Below, piece after piece: positions 8,663 to 16,414 of a DNA stretch of 32,013 bases. The notes beneath the pieces are model-generated. The model was given only the letters and a program-made list of their open reading frames with translations. It made no database searches and was not told where the DNA came from. The translations under genes and the position numbers were made by a program. The stretch comes from Flavobacteriia bacterium. GTDB lineage: Bacteria; Bacteroidota; Bacteroidia; Flavobacteriales_D; Crocinitomicaceae. Where the stretch lies: assembly GCA_947455255.1 (NCBI GenBank), contig CANGOA010000016.1, positions 1 through 32,013 on the forward strand. Direction: 5' to 3'. The stretch's first letter is position 1. Each line of letters begins with the position of its first letter.

Positions 8663-8687
8663 AAATGCGTTTACCCTGATCAAAAAA
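8663..8687. repeat. Right inverted repeat and target-site duplication of the ISAs1 element
   Basis: AAATGCGTTTACCCTG (8663-8678) is the inverted partner of the left end, with one mismatch, followed directly by ATCAAAAAA (8679-8687), the second copy of the target site. The pseF stop codon lies only 8 bases further on, so the element sits immediately downstream of that gene. Confidence 0.8.
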
Positions 8688-8694
8688 ACTATAA

Positions 8695-9408
8695 CTATTT
8701 TCTTTCTAATTTATTTTCTAAATTGTAGACAACATTCGCTAAGTTTAGATCAGAAATATCATCAATATCTATTGCTTTTTGCCAAGCAATTTCAAACAAT
8801 TTATAATTATTTGAATAAAAAGTTTGTTCATTAATCAAATTTTCCCTAGTTGATATCCAAATCGCTCCTGTTGGACACAACAATTTTGGAAGATCCTGAG
8901 ATCTAAACCCATCAAATTTATTTCCAAACAATTTTTCAGTAGTACCATCGTCGTTAATTAGATGAGCCCAAAATGGATTAAACATACCGTACGAAAATCC
9001 TGAAATTAAACTTGTATTTTGACCATTCAACAAAAAACAATTATATTGCTCTATTATATTTTCAAAATTTCTTATAGGGCAATTAGGCATAAGTTGAATT
9101 ACATGATTAAACTTCTCACTGTAATAATTCTCACTTTGTTCTAATGCTTCTAAAGTAGCTTGGCTAGCAGAACTATAATCATCAGCAGTTTTCTCTCGTA
9201 AAAAAGGTACTTCAGCACCAAATCCTTCTGAAATTCGTTTGATTTCTATAGAATCAGTACTAACAATTATTTTATCAAATAATTTAGATTGCCTGGCTGC
9301 TTCGATAGTCCAAGAAATCATAGGTTTACCCATAAAATCAATAATATTTTTATTCGGTAATCTTTTAGAACCACCTCGAGCAGGTATTATTGCGATTTTC
9401 TTTACCAT
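8695..9408 (-). CDS. pseF: CMP-pseudaminic acid (acylneuraminate) cytidylyltransferase
   Basis: This enzyme transfers CMP from CTP to a nonulosonic acid, giving the activated donor used by glycosyltransferases. The diagnostic CTP-binding opening IPARGGSKRLPNKN is at about residues 8-21, followed by GKPMISWTI, IIVSTDS and FLREKTADDYSSA, all family motifs. IDIDDISDL near the C-terminus carries the conserved acidic pair. Length 237 is normal. Two in-frame ATGs exist: 9417 (adding MDD) and 9408. I chose 9408 because family members start one to three residues before the IPARGGSKR strand and it forms the tight overlap ATGGTAA with the SDR stop. PseF is favoured over NeuA or LegF only by context. 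The ISAs1 element begins just past its stop. Confidence 0.85.
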   Translation of the reverse strand: MVKKIAIIPARGGSKRLPNKNIIDFMGKPMISWTIEAARQSKLFDKIIVSTDSIEIKRISEGFGAEVPFLREKTADDYSSASQATLEALEQSENYYSEKFNHVIQLMPNCPIRNFENIIEQYNCFLLNGQNTSLISGFSYGMFNPFWAHLINDDGTTEKLFGNKFDGFRSQDLPKLLCPTGAIWISTRENLINEQTFYSNNYKLFEIAWQKAIDIDDISDLNLANVVYNLENKLERK

Positions 9409-10151
9409 ATCGTCCATCCTCCATCTATTTTAATATTTTCGCCTGTCATTAATAATTTAGAATTATCTATAATCATTTTTATAGGTGGAAATAAATCATT
9501 ATCACTTAACATTCGTTTTAAAGGACAAAGTTCAGAGTATCTTTCTTTAAAATCTTCACTGACTCTACCTTCAACTCCTCCATAAGAAATAGAATTTACT
9601 CTAATGTTTAAATCTGCATACCTAATAGCCATTTCCTTCACCAAGTGAATTTGAGCAGCTTTAGCAATGCCATAATTTATTGGAGATTGTTGCACAAAAT
9701 TTTCATATAATCTTGGAGAAGGGGCAACTACACCATACATAGAACTAATAAAAATAATATCGTTAATTTTTTTATTAGTTTCAATTAATTTATTAGTTAA
9801 TAAGTAAGGGAAAACGGTCGCAATAAATAGTTCGTTTTGAAATTGATTAGAACTAATTTTACCATCAGAATCTAGACGCAAGGTATCAACATCTCTTGCA
9901 TTATGGATTATCACATCTACATCATCATTGATATGTCGATGAATAATATCTACTGCATTCTCCGAATAAAAATCACTTTCAATTAGAATTATATTATCTT
10001 TAGTAAAATCATTGTTTTCTAACCAAATATTTGCACTTGTTATATTACGAGTAGTAACATATAAAATATGATTCTCTTTCAGTAATTCCTTAACAAAAAT
10101 TGTCCCTATTTTCCCAGTACCACCAGTTAAAAGTACTTTTTTTCTAATCAT
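9402..10151 (-). CDS. SDR-family oxidoreductase of the nonulosonate operon
   Basis: This is a classical short-chain dehydrogenase of 249 residues. It has the nucleotide-binding TGGTGKIG (9-16), HNAR at about 83-86 where NNAG is usual, Ser136/Ser137 in FISSMYG, the YxxxK pair Tyr160/Lys164 (INYGIAKAA), and a C-terminal GENIKIDGGWTIW typical of the family. It overlaps the preceding Gfo/Idh gene by ATGA and the cytidylyltransferase gene by a few bases, implying coupled translation. SDRs next to a CMP-nonulosonate synthetase are known in flagellin-glycan loci (the ptmA type), where they are thought to alter the sugar. The substrate here is unknown. Family certain, role inferred. Confidence 0.8.
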   Translation of the reverse strand: MIRKKVLLTGGTGKIGTIFVKELLKENHILYVTTRNITSANIWLENNDFTKDNIILIESDFYSENAVDIIHRHINDDVDVIIHNARDVDTLRLDSDGKISSNQFQNELFIATVFPYLLTNKLIETNKKINDIIFISSMYGVVAPSPRLYENFVQQSPINYGIAKAAQIHLVKEMAIRYADLNIRVNSISYGGVEGRVSEDFKERYSELCPLKRMLSDNDLFPPIKMIIDNSKLLMTGENIKIDGGWTIW

Positions 10152-11038
10152 ACTATACCTTTTTCTATTATTTTAACAATTTCTAATGTTTCATTTCTTT
10201 GAATGTTCGGTTTATTACCATCAATCACATCTATAAAGTATTTAAGTGACGATTTGAAACATTTAAATGAATCATTAAATTGTTTAGTGACAATTCCTTT
10301 TTTACCGATATAACTTATTTTCAAAGCAACAGGAACTGAACCTGTGTTAATAATATATCCTGATAAATTTTCCCATTCAATTATTGTTTGTTGAATTTCG
10401 TCATTTCTTTTAACAGGTACAACTCGTAATAACAAACCTCTATTAGGGTTTTGAACAATAATTGGTTCTATAAGATGAATAGCATACTTCTCCCACTTAT
10501 TCATTATAGACGCCTCAAAACCAACAACATCTCCTATTGACTCTCTATCATGTTCATTCAGATACAATTCTTCAGCAAACCTTAAAGAAGTACAAGTGAA
10601 TATCTGACTTTCATATTTTTGACTATCCAGCATCTTTATAGCTACATCAGTATTTAAAGCAAATGGCTTATCAATAAAAATAGGTTTTCCTGCTTCAATA
10701 ATAGATTTACTATGTATGAAATGATTTTCAGCATCATCCCTAGCCAACAATACCACATCTACTTCATCTATCATGTCATCAATTGAATTTGAAATGTTAT
10801 CTATTAAAGAAGCCTTTGCAATATTGATTGATATACTTTTATCTTGAGTCCAAATGTGAGTAACCTGACCTAAGTCATTTAAAAAATCATTGGGGAAAAT
10901 TTGTTTAGATAAATAGTTAGGTATTACTGTAAAGGGACAATTGGCCATATGAAATGAATCATACCCATTAAAAATTGCACTCCAAGAGTAAGGGTGTCCA
11001 TTCCCTTCACTCAAACCAATTACACCTATTTTTTTCAT
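10148..11038 (-). CDS. Gfo/Idh/MocA-family sugar oxidoreductase
   Basis: The 296 residues have the family layout: an N-terminal NAD(P)-binding domain starting KKIGVIGLSEGNGHP and a DKP segment (IFIDKPF, residues 123-125) equivalent to the conserved EKP of this family, followed by a C-terminal sheet domain with HLIEPI. The opening GLSEGNGHPYSWSAIFNG differs from the usual GxGxxG. I chose ATG 11038 over the upstream TTG at 11047 because it makes an ATGA overlap with the aldo/keto reductase stop. Members of this group recur in nonulosonate and O-antigen clusters, oxidising or reducing a sugar hydroxyl. With its AKR and SDR neighbours it forms a three-enzyme redox unit. Precise substrate unknown. 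Confidence 0.75.
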   Translation of the reverse strand: MKKIGVIGLSEGNGHPYSWSAIFNGYDSFHMANCPFTVIPNYLSKQIFPNDFLNDLGQVTHIWTQDKSISINIAKASLIDNISNSIDDMIDEVDVVLLARDDAENHFIHSKSIIEAGKPIFIDKPFALNTDVAIKMLDSQKYESQIFTCTSLRFAEELYLNEHDRESIGDVVGFEASIMNKWEKYAIHLIEPIIVQNPNRGLLLRVVPVKRNDEIQQTIIEWENLSGYIINTGSVPVALKISYIGKKGIVTKQFNDSFKCFKSSLKYFIDVIDGNKPNIQRNETLEIVKIIEKGIV

Positions 11039-11868
11039 AAATTCCAATTTGACGGAGCCAAAACACTTTCACTTAATTCAGGAGTGTCAATTATTATTTC
11101 TGATGAATTTTCTAAAGTATTTATTATTTCCATTAATTGATTACTGTTATTTAAGCCTATTACAACTGAATCAATAAAATCTTGTTTCAAGCAATACATT
11201 AACAAATCTGATGCTAAATACTTTGAATTATTTTGCAATTCAAAAATATATTGTTTAACATCTTTAAAATAATCAGAAAGATCATTTGGATTACAAAAAA
11301 AAAGACCTTGAAGAAATGAGGATCTAGTATGAATTTCACATCCTTTTTTCTTGAAGTATTTAGCTATATCTGAAAATCTATGATCAAGAATGTTAAACGG
11401 TATTTGAATAATATCCGGTACTATTTTCAATTTTAAAACCTGCTCTATTTCAGAAATCTCATTAAAAGAAAAACCTATTTTAGAAACCCTATTTGCTTTT
11501 TTATTTTTTAAGAGTGATTCCCAAATACAAAAATCACTTACTATATCCTTAATATTATGTACTAATACAGCATAAAGTTTGTTTGTTTTAAGTAAAGACA
11601 AAGAATTATTTATCTGATTTGATACATCCAAATGGTTTGTAGCAAAAATCTTGGTGACAATTTTAAAATCTTGAACACCAACCTCTCCTAAAACATATTC
11701 ACTACTACCATATGCTTTTGCAGTATCAATTATTTTTATATTGAATAACCTTGCTTTATCTAAAATTTTTTTAATCTCATCTACATCTGTCTGACCATTA
11801 CCATTACTAATACCGTAATCAAGCCCAAACTGAACCGTACCGATTCCTATTTTAGAAAAATAATTCAT
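11035..11868 (-). CDS. Aldo/keto reductase of the nonulosonate operon
   Basis: This is an aldo/keto reductase of 277 residues with the catalytic tetrad in place: Asp48 and Tyr53 in IIDTAKAYGSSE, Lys73 in KIVTKIF and His104 in VLVHNI. The start IGIGTVQFGLDYGISN is the typical first strand of this subgroup, which is common in surface-polysaccharide loci. It would reduce a carbonyl on a sugar with NAD(P)H in the cytoplasm. It starts 6 bases after pseC and overlaps the next gene by ATGA. Because pseB and pseC already supply the core pathway, this enzyme and the following Gfo/Idh and SDR look like tailoring enzymes for the sugar. Family sure; substrate unknown. Confidence 0.8.
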   Translation of the reverse strand: MNYFSKIGIGTVQFGLDYGISNGNGQTDVDEIKKILDKARLFNIKIIDTAKAYGSSEYVLGEVGVQDFKIVTKIFATNHLDVSNQINNSLSLLKTNKLYAVLVHNIKDIVSDFCIWESLLKNKKANRVSKIGFSFNEISEIEQVLKLKIVPDIIQIPFNILDHRFSDIAKYFKKKGCEIHTRSSFLQGLFFCNPNDLSDYFKDVKQYIFELQNNSKYLASDLLMYCLKQDFIDSVVIGLNNSNQLMEIINTLENSSEIIIDTPELSESVLAPSNWNL

Positions 11869-11874
11869 TTCAAC

Positions 11875-13029
11875 TTAAAAATTACCACTTAAAAAACTCA
11901 AGACACTTTCTATAACATAAGACTGATCATGCAAACTTAATGAAGGAAACATAGGCAAACTTAAACACTTACTATAATAATTTTCTGCATGTTCTAATTG
12001 AATTTGTTGACTCGAAAGTGAACGATAATAAGGTAATTGATGAACTGGAATGTAATGAACTTGACAAAATATTTCTTTAGATTTTAAATAGTCATATAAT
12101 TCTTTTCTTTTGTTTATTTCTATAATATACAAATGATAAGCATGACCAATTATAAAATCTGAATGTCTAATAATTTTTTCATGCTGATTGAATGCAACTG
12201 CATAACGTTGTGCAATTTCTTTTCTTATCAACAGGTTCTCAACCGCCCTCCCTAATTGAGAAAGCCCTAATACTGCTTGAAAATCAGTTAATCTATAATT
12301 AAAACCTAACTCTTGCATTTCATAATACCATCCTCCATCATTACAAGTCATTTTCTCGGAATCTTTTGTAATTCCATGGCTTCTAAGTTTCAGTAATTGC
12401 TCATAATGAATAGGATTATTAGTTGTTACCATTCCCCCTTCTCCACAGGCTATGTGTTTCACTGGATGAAATGAAAAAACGGATAAATCAGCAAAATTAT
12501 TATTTCCGCATAATTGCACTTTCCCTAAACTATCTTCGAAATATCCTCCTGGCGCATGACAAGCATCCTCAATAATCCAACATCCATACTCATCTGCCAG
12601 CTGTCTAAAAGCTTCCAAATCTACTGCCCGACCAGCAAAATCAACAGTAATTATACCATCAAAATAACCTTTTGGATATTCTTCTAAAAGTGCCCTTACA
12701 TTATTAATATCTAACAAATAAGTTTCAGGATTTATATCCGCAAAATAAACTTCTCCACCACAAAAACGAACACAATTCGCTGTAGCTGCAAAAGTAATTG
12801 GAGTTGTAATAACACGAGATTTTTCATTAATCCCCAAGCAAAGTGCACTCAAATGAAGCGCAGCAGTACCATTAGATACAGCTACCGCATATCTAGTACC
12901 AACATAAGAAGCAAAAGCTTCCTCAAATTTCAATACAGTAGGTCCTTGTGTAAGAAAATCAGATTGTAATACTTGTATCACATTGTCTATATCTTCTTTT
13001 GTTATATTTTGTCTTCCGTATGGAATCAT
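11875..13029 (-). CDS. pseC: UDP-4-amino-4,6-dideoxy-N-acetyl-altrosamine transaminase
   Basis: This is a PLP-dependent sugar aminotransferase of the DegT/DnrJ/EryC1 family, 384 residues. It acts second in pseudaminate synthesis, replacing the 4-keto group made by PseB with an amino group using glutamate. Motifs: MIPYGRQNITKEDIDNV at the N-terminus (characteristic of PseC), AVSNGTAALHL for phosphate binding, Asp155 and His158 in IIEDACHAPGG, and the PLP lysine Lys191 in FSFHPVKHIACGEGGM. A C-terminal FCQVHYIPVHQLPYY completes the fold. The gene starts 4 bases after the pseB stop. The GR(Q)xI start and neighbouring pseB separate it from the LegC and WecE branches. Confidence 0.9.
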   Translation of the reverse strand: MIPYGRQNITKEDIDNVIQVLQSDFLTQGPTVLKFEEAFASYVGTRYAVAVSNGTAALHLSALCLGINEKSRVITTPITFAATANCVRFCGGEVYFADINPETYLLDINNVRALLEEYPKGYFDGIITVDFAGRAVDLEAFRQLADEYGCWIIEDACHAPGGYFEDSLGKVQLCGNNNFADLSVFSFHPVKHIACGEGGMVTTNNPIHYEQLLKLRSHGITKDSEKMTCNDGGWYYEMQELGFNYRLTDFQAVLGLSQLGRAVENLLIRKEIAQRYAVAFNQHEKIIRHSDFIIGHAYHLYIIEINKRKELYDYLKSKEIFCQVHYIPVHQLPYYRSLSSQQIQLEHAENYYSKCLSLPMFPSLSLHDQSYVIESVLSFLSGNF

Positions 13030-13033
13030 AATC

Positions 13034-14041
13034 TTAAATTGTAAATTGAGAATCTATATGTTCTACAATAAGTTTTCTTAAACTTTCAACAGTTTCCCAC
13101 TCTGTATTTTGACCAGAAGAATAACTAAAACCTTGTTCAACTAAATTTGCATTAAAATTAGAAATATATTCTTTCAAATTCCAATTAGGCACTTGTGGTA
13201 AAATCACATAATATTTACCTACATCATAAGTATTAAAAGAATCAGAACTTGTAATCATCTCCTCATGAATTTTTTCTCCTGGTCTAATTCCAATGATATT
13301 ATATTCGCTATCGGGTGCTATTGCAGTTGCTACATCTAAAATTCTATATGATGGGATTTTTGGGACAAAAACCTCCCCTCCCCATGCGCATTCTAAAGCA
13401 TGTAAAACTAGTTTCACTCCATCTTTTAACGAAATATTAAACCTTGTCATATTAGGGTCTGTAATTGGTAATTTTCCTTCTTTCTTTTTATTTATAAAAA
13501 AGGGAATTACAGATCCATTTGAACCCATTACATTTCCATATCTTACAACAGAAAACTTAATATCCTTAGTTCCTTTGATATTATTTGCTGCAATAAATAA
13601 CTTGTCCGAAGTTAATTTAGTAGCTCCATATAAATTTATTGGAGCACAGGCTTTATCAGTTGACAAGGCAACAACTTTTTTGACATTTGTTGAGAGTGCC
13701 GCTTTAATAACGTTTTCTGCTCCCCAAACATTTGTTTTAATACACTCATCTGGATTATATTCAGCTATATGAACGTGTTTCATGGCAGCTGCATGTATAA
13801 CATAATCAACTTCAAAAAAAGCTCTTTTTAATCTTTCTAAATCTCTAACATCTCCAATAAAATATCTAATAAATGGAAATTTAGATTCAGGAAATTCTTG
13901 AGCCATTAAATATTGTTTTTGTTCATCTCTTGAAAAGATAATAATTTTCTTCACATTTGGATAATGCTTAATTAAATATTTAGTTATTTCTTTACCTAGA
14001 GAGCCTGTTCCTCCTGTAATTAATATCGATTTATCATTCAT
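13034..14041 (-). CDS. pseB: UDP-GlcNAc 4,6-dehydratase (5-inverting)
   Basis: First enzyme of the pseudaminic acid pathway. It removes water from UDP-GlcNAc and inverts C5 to give UDP-2-acetamido-2,6-dideoxy-arabino-hexos-4-ulose. The 335 residues form a short extended SDR with NADP-binding ITGGTGSLGKE (8-18), HAAAMKHV (83-90), catalytic Asp129/Lys130 in LSTDKACAPINLYGATK, and Tyr138/Lys142. The STDKA-P-NLYGATK signature separates PseB/FlaA1 enzymes from RmlB-type dehydratases. The short length without a membrane domain sets it apart from CapD/WbpM. It lies 55 bases downstream of the ABC ATPase gene and 4 bases before pseC, opening the sugar-synthesis half of the operon. Confidence 0.93.
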   Translation of the reverse strand: MNDKSILITGGTGSLGKEITKYLIKHYPNVKKIIIFSRDEQKQYLMAQEFPESKFPFIRYFIGDVRDLERLKRAFFEVDYVIHAAAMKHVHIAEYNPDECIKTNVWGAENVIKAALSTNVKKVVALSTDKACAPINLYGATKLTSDKLFIAANNIKGTKDIKFSVVRYGNVMGSNGSVIPFFINKKKEGKLPITDPNMTRFNISLKDGVKLVLHALECAWGGEVFVPKIPSYRILDVATAIAPDSEYNIIGIRPGEKIHEEMITSSDSFNTYDVGKYYVILPQVPNWNLKEYISNFNANLVEQGFSYSSGQNTEWETVESLRKLIVEHIDSQFTI

Positions 14042-14096
14042 TTCTATAGAATTTAGAATTAATGTTAATTTTTAAGTGTGGTTTGTTAATAAAAAA

Positions 14097-15380
14097 TTAA
14101 AGTTGTTTAAAATTTATATTGAAAAAACCTCCTGGCTTTGAATAATCGTAACCGAGTATTTTTTTAGGTAAATCTGACAAAATATTTAGAGAATAAACTT
14201 TATCTAAAACATCAAACGGATAATCATCTTCAAATTCATCACCTTTCTTACCCAGCCATAAATATACTGGATAATGTCCAGTTCTTAAAATACTAGAATT
14301 AATTTGAAATGTAAATTTATTTGTATATCCAATATCCAATGGATTATCTGTTAATTGTATTAATCCTGAATCAGTAATTGGTTCCGTTCCTTCCGCATTG
14401 TATATACTACAGAAAAAACAAAGATCTTCTATGAAATTAAATACCTCGATTGAAAAATTAAATAATATAGGTAGATTTGGATCTATAAATTCACTACCAT
14501 TATTTATACTAACTTCAACAAAACGTACTTCACCATTTCCTCTTCTTAAAATTCTATCATTTATTAAATCAATTCCTGAGCTTATATAAGAATTTTTTTT
14601 ATTATAATGTTTAATAATATCATATGTTTTTCCTGAATTTTCTAACATCCCATTTTCTAAATAGATTGCAGTATTACAAAGTTTATTTATTGCAGACATA
14701 TTATGACTCACAAACAAAACTGACCTTCCTTCCCCCTGACTCACCTCCCCCATTTTACCAATGCATTTCTTTTGGAACTCTGCATCTCCAACAGCTAACA
14801 CCTCATCAATAATCAAAATTTCATTTTCTAAGTGCGCAGCAACAGCAAATGCCAAACGAACATACATCCCTGAAGAATATCGCTTAACCGGTGTGTCAAT
14901 ATAACGTTCAATGCCAGCAAAAGCAATGATTTCATCTAATTTACGAATGATCTCATGACGTTTCATTCCTAAAATTGCGCCATTTAGAAAAATATTTTCC
15001 CTACCAGTTAACTCGGGATGAAACCCTGTACCAACTTCAAGTAAAGAAGCAATTCTTCCCTTTGCCTTGACAGTTCCGGTAGTTGGTGCTGTGACTTTGG
15101 ATAAAATTTTAAGTAAAGTTGATTTTCCTGCTCCATTACGTCCAACAATTCCTAAAACATCCCCTTGTTGTACTTCAAAGTTGATATCCTTCAATGACCA
15201 TACATAATCAGACCCCCCTTTTATAGAACGATTATTCTCCTCACCTTCCAATGCGTATGGATTTTCCTTGCCCCTCATTTTGGCCCACCATTTTTTAGCA
15301 TCTTCCTTAAATGTGCCACTTCCTACTAATCCTAGTCGGTATTGCTTTGATAAATTTTCAACTTTTATTACTGTAGACAT
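14097..15380 (-). CDS. Polysaccharide ABC transporter ATPase with C-terminal extension (Wzt-like)
   Basis: This is the ATPase subunit that drives export of a finished lipid-linked glycan through its Wzm-like partner. Walker A GRNGAGKST lies at about 80-88, signature YSSGM near 170, Walker B ILIIDEVLAVGD near 189-200 and the switch His near 226. Residues from about 265 to 427 form an extra beta-rich domain, as in Wzt proteins whose C-terminal domain recognises the end of the exported chain. The N-terminal 60 residues carry an insert (WWAKMRGKENPYALEG) before VWSLKDINFEV. I start at ATG 15380, which shares one base with the GT61 stop (TGATG); a TTG at 15383 is possible. Role in export is firm by family; chain specificity unknown. 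Confidence 0.88.
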   Translation of the reverse strand: MSTVIKVENLSKQYRLGLVGSGTFKEDAKKWWAKMRGKENPYALEGEENNRSIKGGSDYVWSLKDINFEVQQGDVLGIVGRNGAGKSTLLKILSKVTAPTTGTVKAKGRIASLLEVGTGFHPELTGRENIFLNGAILGMKRHEIIRKLDEIIAFAGIERYIDTPVKRYSSGMYVRLAFAVAAHLENEILIIDEVLAVGDAEFQKKCIGKMGEVSQGEGRSVLFVSHNMSAINKLCNTAIYLENGMLENSGKTYDIIKHYNKKNSYISSGIDLINDRILRRGNGEVRFVEVSINNGSEFIDPNLPILFNFSIEVFNFIEDLCFFCSIYNAEGTEPITDSGLIQLTDNPLDIGYTNKFTFQINSSILRTGHYPVYLWLGKKGDEFEDDYPFDVLDKVYSLNILSDLPKKILGYDYSKPGGFFNINFKQL

Positions 15381-16408
15381 CAAATAGTTGTTTGTGTTAC
15401 ACTTGCTAAACGTAACAAATTAATTAATTGGACTAAATCAATACGAAGATTGACAGAAGCTGTTTGTTCAGAGTCGCCATCTCCTTGTAAATAATAATAA
15501 GTATGGTTCAATGCAGAAGCCATCGAAAAATAGCAGTTGTTATATTGATCACCTCGGTTGCGTAGCTCTATCACTGAGCCGGTAGAAGGCATAAACAACA
15601 TATTCGTTAATCCAGCACCATGTATCCCAAGCAAACATTGGGTATCTCGCATCAAATCTATTTGTTTGCTTAATGAGTAGTGTTCAAAAACATGTATTTC
15701 AAACCCAAATGAGATAAGCAATGAAATAAGCTCCTCTTCATTCGATATAAATCGTTGAGTAGCTTTACTTCTTGATATGAATATTTTACGAAGTGGCTTT
15801 GTTGTTGTTGTTGTTGTTGTTGTTGATTCAAAAAACCGATCACGCAATTGATTTAAAAATGTAACATTATAATTTCCTGGAGATGCAGTATGACTCGGTA
15901 ATAGTAGTTCTTTCACACGAACACGTTGTGTTGGAGTATACCACACATATTCATATCCGAGTAATTCTAAAGACTCAACAATGTACGGATACGGTTTATA
16001 AGAGATAGGAAGTAATACCGGAAATTTTTCAACTTCCCCTTCCAAAGCAATCAAACGTGTAAGTGCATCAGTCATCCAATGAAAATACATCCACGTCCAA
16101 TTTTGAGTAATCCAAACACCTCGATTAACGGAAGTCTTGGCCTTCAAAAAAAGTTTCAATTTTTCAACCTTCTCAGCCCATGTAAAACATCCATTAATAT
16201 GTGTATAGGGTGCAAAAAAAAGAAAGGTAGATAAATCAAAAACTGTATCTTGAAGTACATCTACATTTTTCAACTTCAGAAAATTAGTCGCACAAATCGA
16301 AGATTGATACTCATGTTTAAACAATACCTCGTCATCCTCCTTAATATTTTGAGGAGCTTTTCGTACGGAAGAGTGCGAAGGATAAACTAATTTTTCGTAA
16401 ACAAGCAT
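15380..16408 (-). CDS. Family GT61-type glycosyltransferase (DUF563)
   Basis: The 342 residues show the GT61 pattern seen in bacterial polysaccharide loci: NWTWMYFHWMTDALTRL near 103-119 (the HW...D core), ISRSKATQRFISNEEEL, and IHGAGLTNMLFMPSTGSVIEL towards the end. It would add a sugar to the cytoplasmic glycan precursor before ABC export. It lies between the permease (6 bases away) and the ATPase (sharing one base), an arrangement that ties it to the exported glycan. A run of eight identical ACA codons (15800-15823 on the complementary strand) encodes eight threonines in a loop between conserved blocks. The donor sugar is not predictable; it is one candidate for the transferase that uses the CMP-nonulosonate. 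Confidence 0.75.
   Translation of the reverse strand: MLVYEKLVYPSHSSVRKAPQNIKEDDEVLFKHEYQSSICATNFLKLKNVDVLQDTVFDLSTFLFFAPYTHINGCFTWAEKVEKLKLFLKAKTSVNRGVWITQNWTWMYFHWMTDALTRLIALEGEVEKFPVLLPISYKPYPYIVESLELLGYEYVWYTPTQRVRVKELLLPSHTASPGNYNVTFLNQLRDRFFESTTTTTTTTKPLRKIFISRSKATQRFISNEEELISLLISFGFEIHVFEHYSLSKQIDLMRDTQCLLGIHGAGLTNMLFMPSTGSVIELRNRGDQYNNCYFSMASALNHTYYYLQGDGDSEQTASVNLRIDLVQLINLLRLASVTQTTI
15800..15823 (-). repeat. Coding trinucleotide repeat, eight ACA codons
   Basis: TGT is repeated eight times on the plus strand, giving eight consecutive ACA threonine codons inside the GT61 gene. Gain or loss of a unit would change the length of the threonine run without breaking the frame. Confidence 0.95.
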
Positions 16409-16414
16409 GCTAGA

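Larger units (their letters stand above)
6185..8664 (+). pseudogene. ISAs1-family transposase, broken and split in two
   Basis: The 5' part (about 6185-6989) reads FDFFDGLTDFRTPYRNKRH-stop-LIDIVSI-stop-ICAVICGTDSWEEIEAYAKI. It continues through NGIPSHDTINRV and VITIDGKTICGA (first catalytic Asp region) to VITIDATG. There GGGG at 6710-6713 shifts the frame; with GGG it would continue as CQSAINELIISRKSNYILALKE. The nonsense codons are TAG 6266-6268 and TGA 6290-6292, and no ATG start survives. The reading frame degrades after DFKHL (6919). The 3' part resumes beyond the IS256 insertion at about 8361 with RYYISSL, NHWAIENKLHWSLDVAFGED and the end KITGWNEGYLLKILGF (stop 8662-8664). The order and motifs match DDE transposases of the ISAs1/H-repeat type. 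Confidence 0.88.
6062..8678. mobile_element. ISAs1-family element, interrupted by an IS256-family element
   Basis: The ends are 16-bp inverted repeats with one mismatch: CAGGGCAAACGCATTT at 6062-6077 and the complement of CAGGGTAAACGCATTT at 8663-8678. They are flanked by a direct repeat ATCAAAAAA at 6052-6060 and 8679-8687, which fits the 8-10 bp duplication made by this family. The transposase inside is ISAs1-type and is split at 6997/8361. Removing the inner element leaves about 1.25 kb, the normal size for ISAs1 elements. It lies between pseF and the rest of the pse operon, in the opposite orientation to transcription of that operon. Confidence 0.85.

Noticed and set aside
8245-8664. Single 139-residue gene on the plus strand
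   Set aside because: It is a chance fusion: the first 39 codons are IS256 end sequence and the rest is the 3' part of the split ISAs1 transposase.
13293-13772. 159-residue open frame on the plus strand
   Set aside because: It lies wholly antisense to pseB, whose motifs are unmistakable, and shows no family features of its own.
15800-15823. ACA repeat as an on/off phase-variation switch
   Set aside because: Triplet units keep the reading frame, so slippage cannot turn the gene off.
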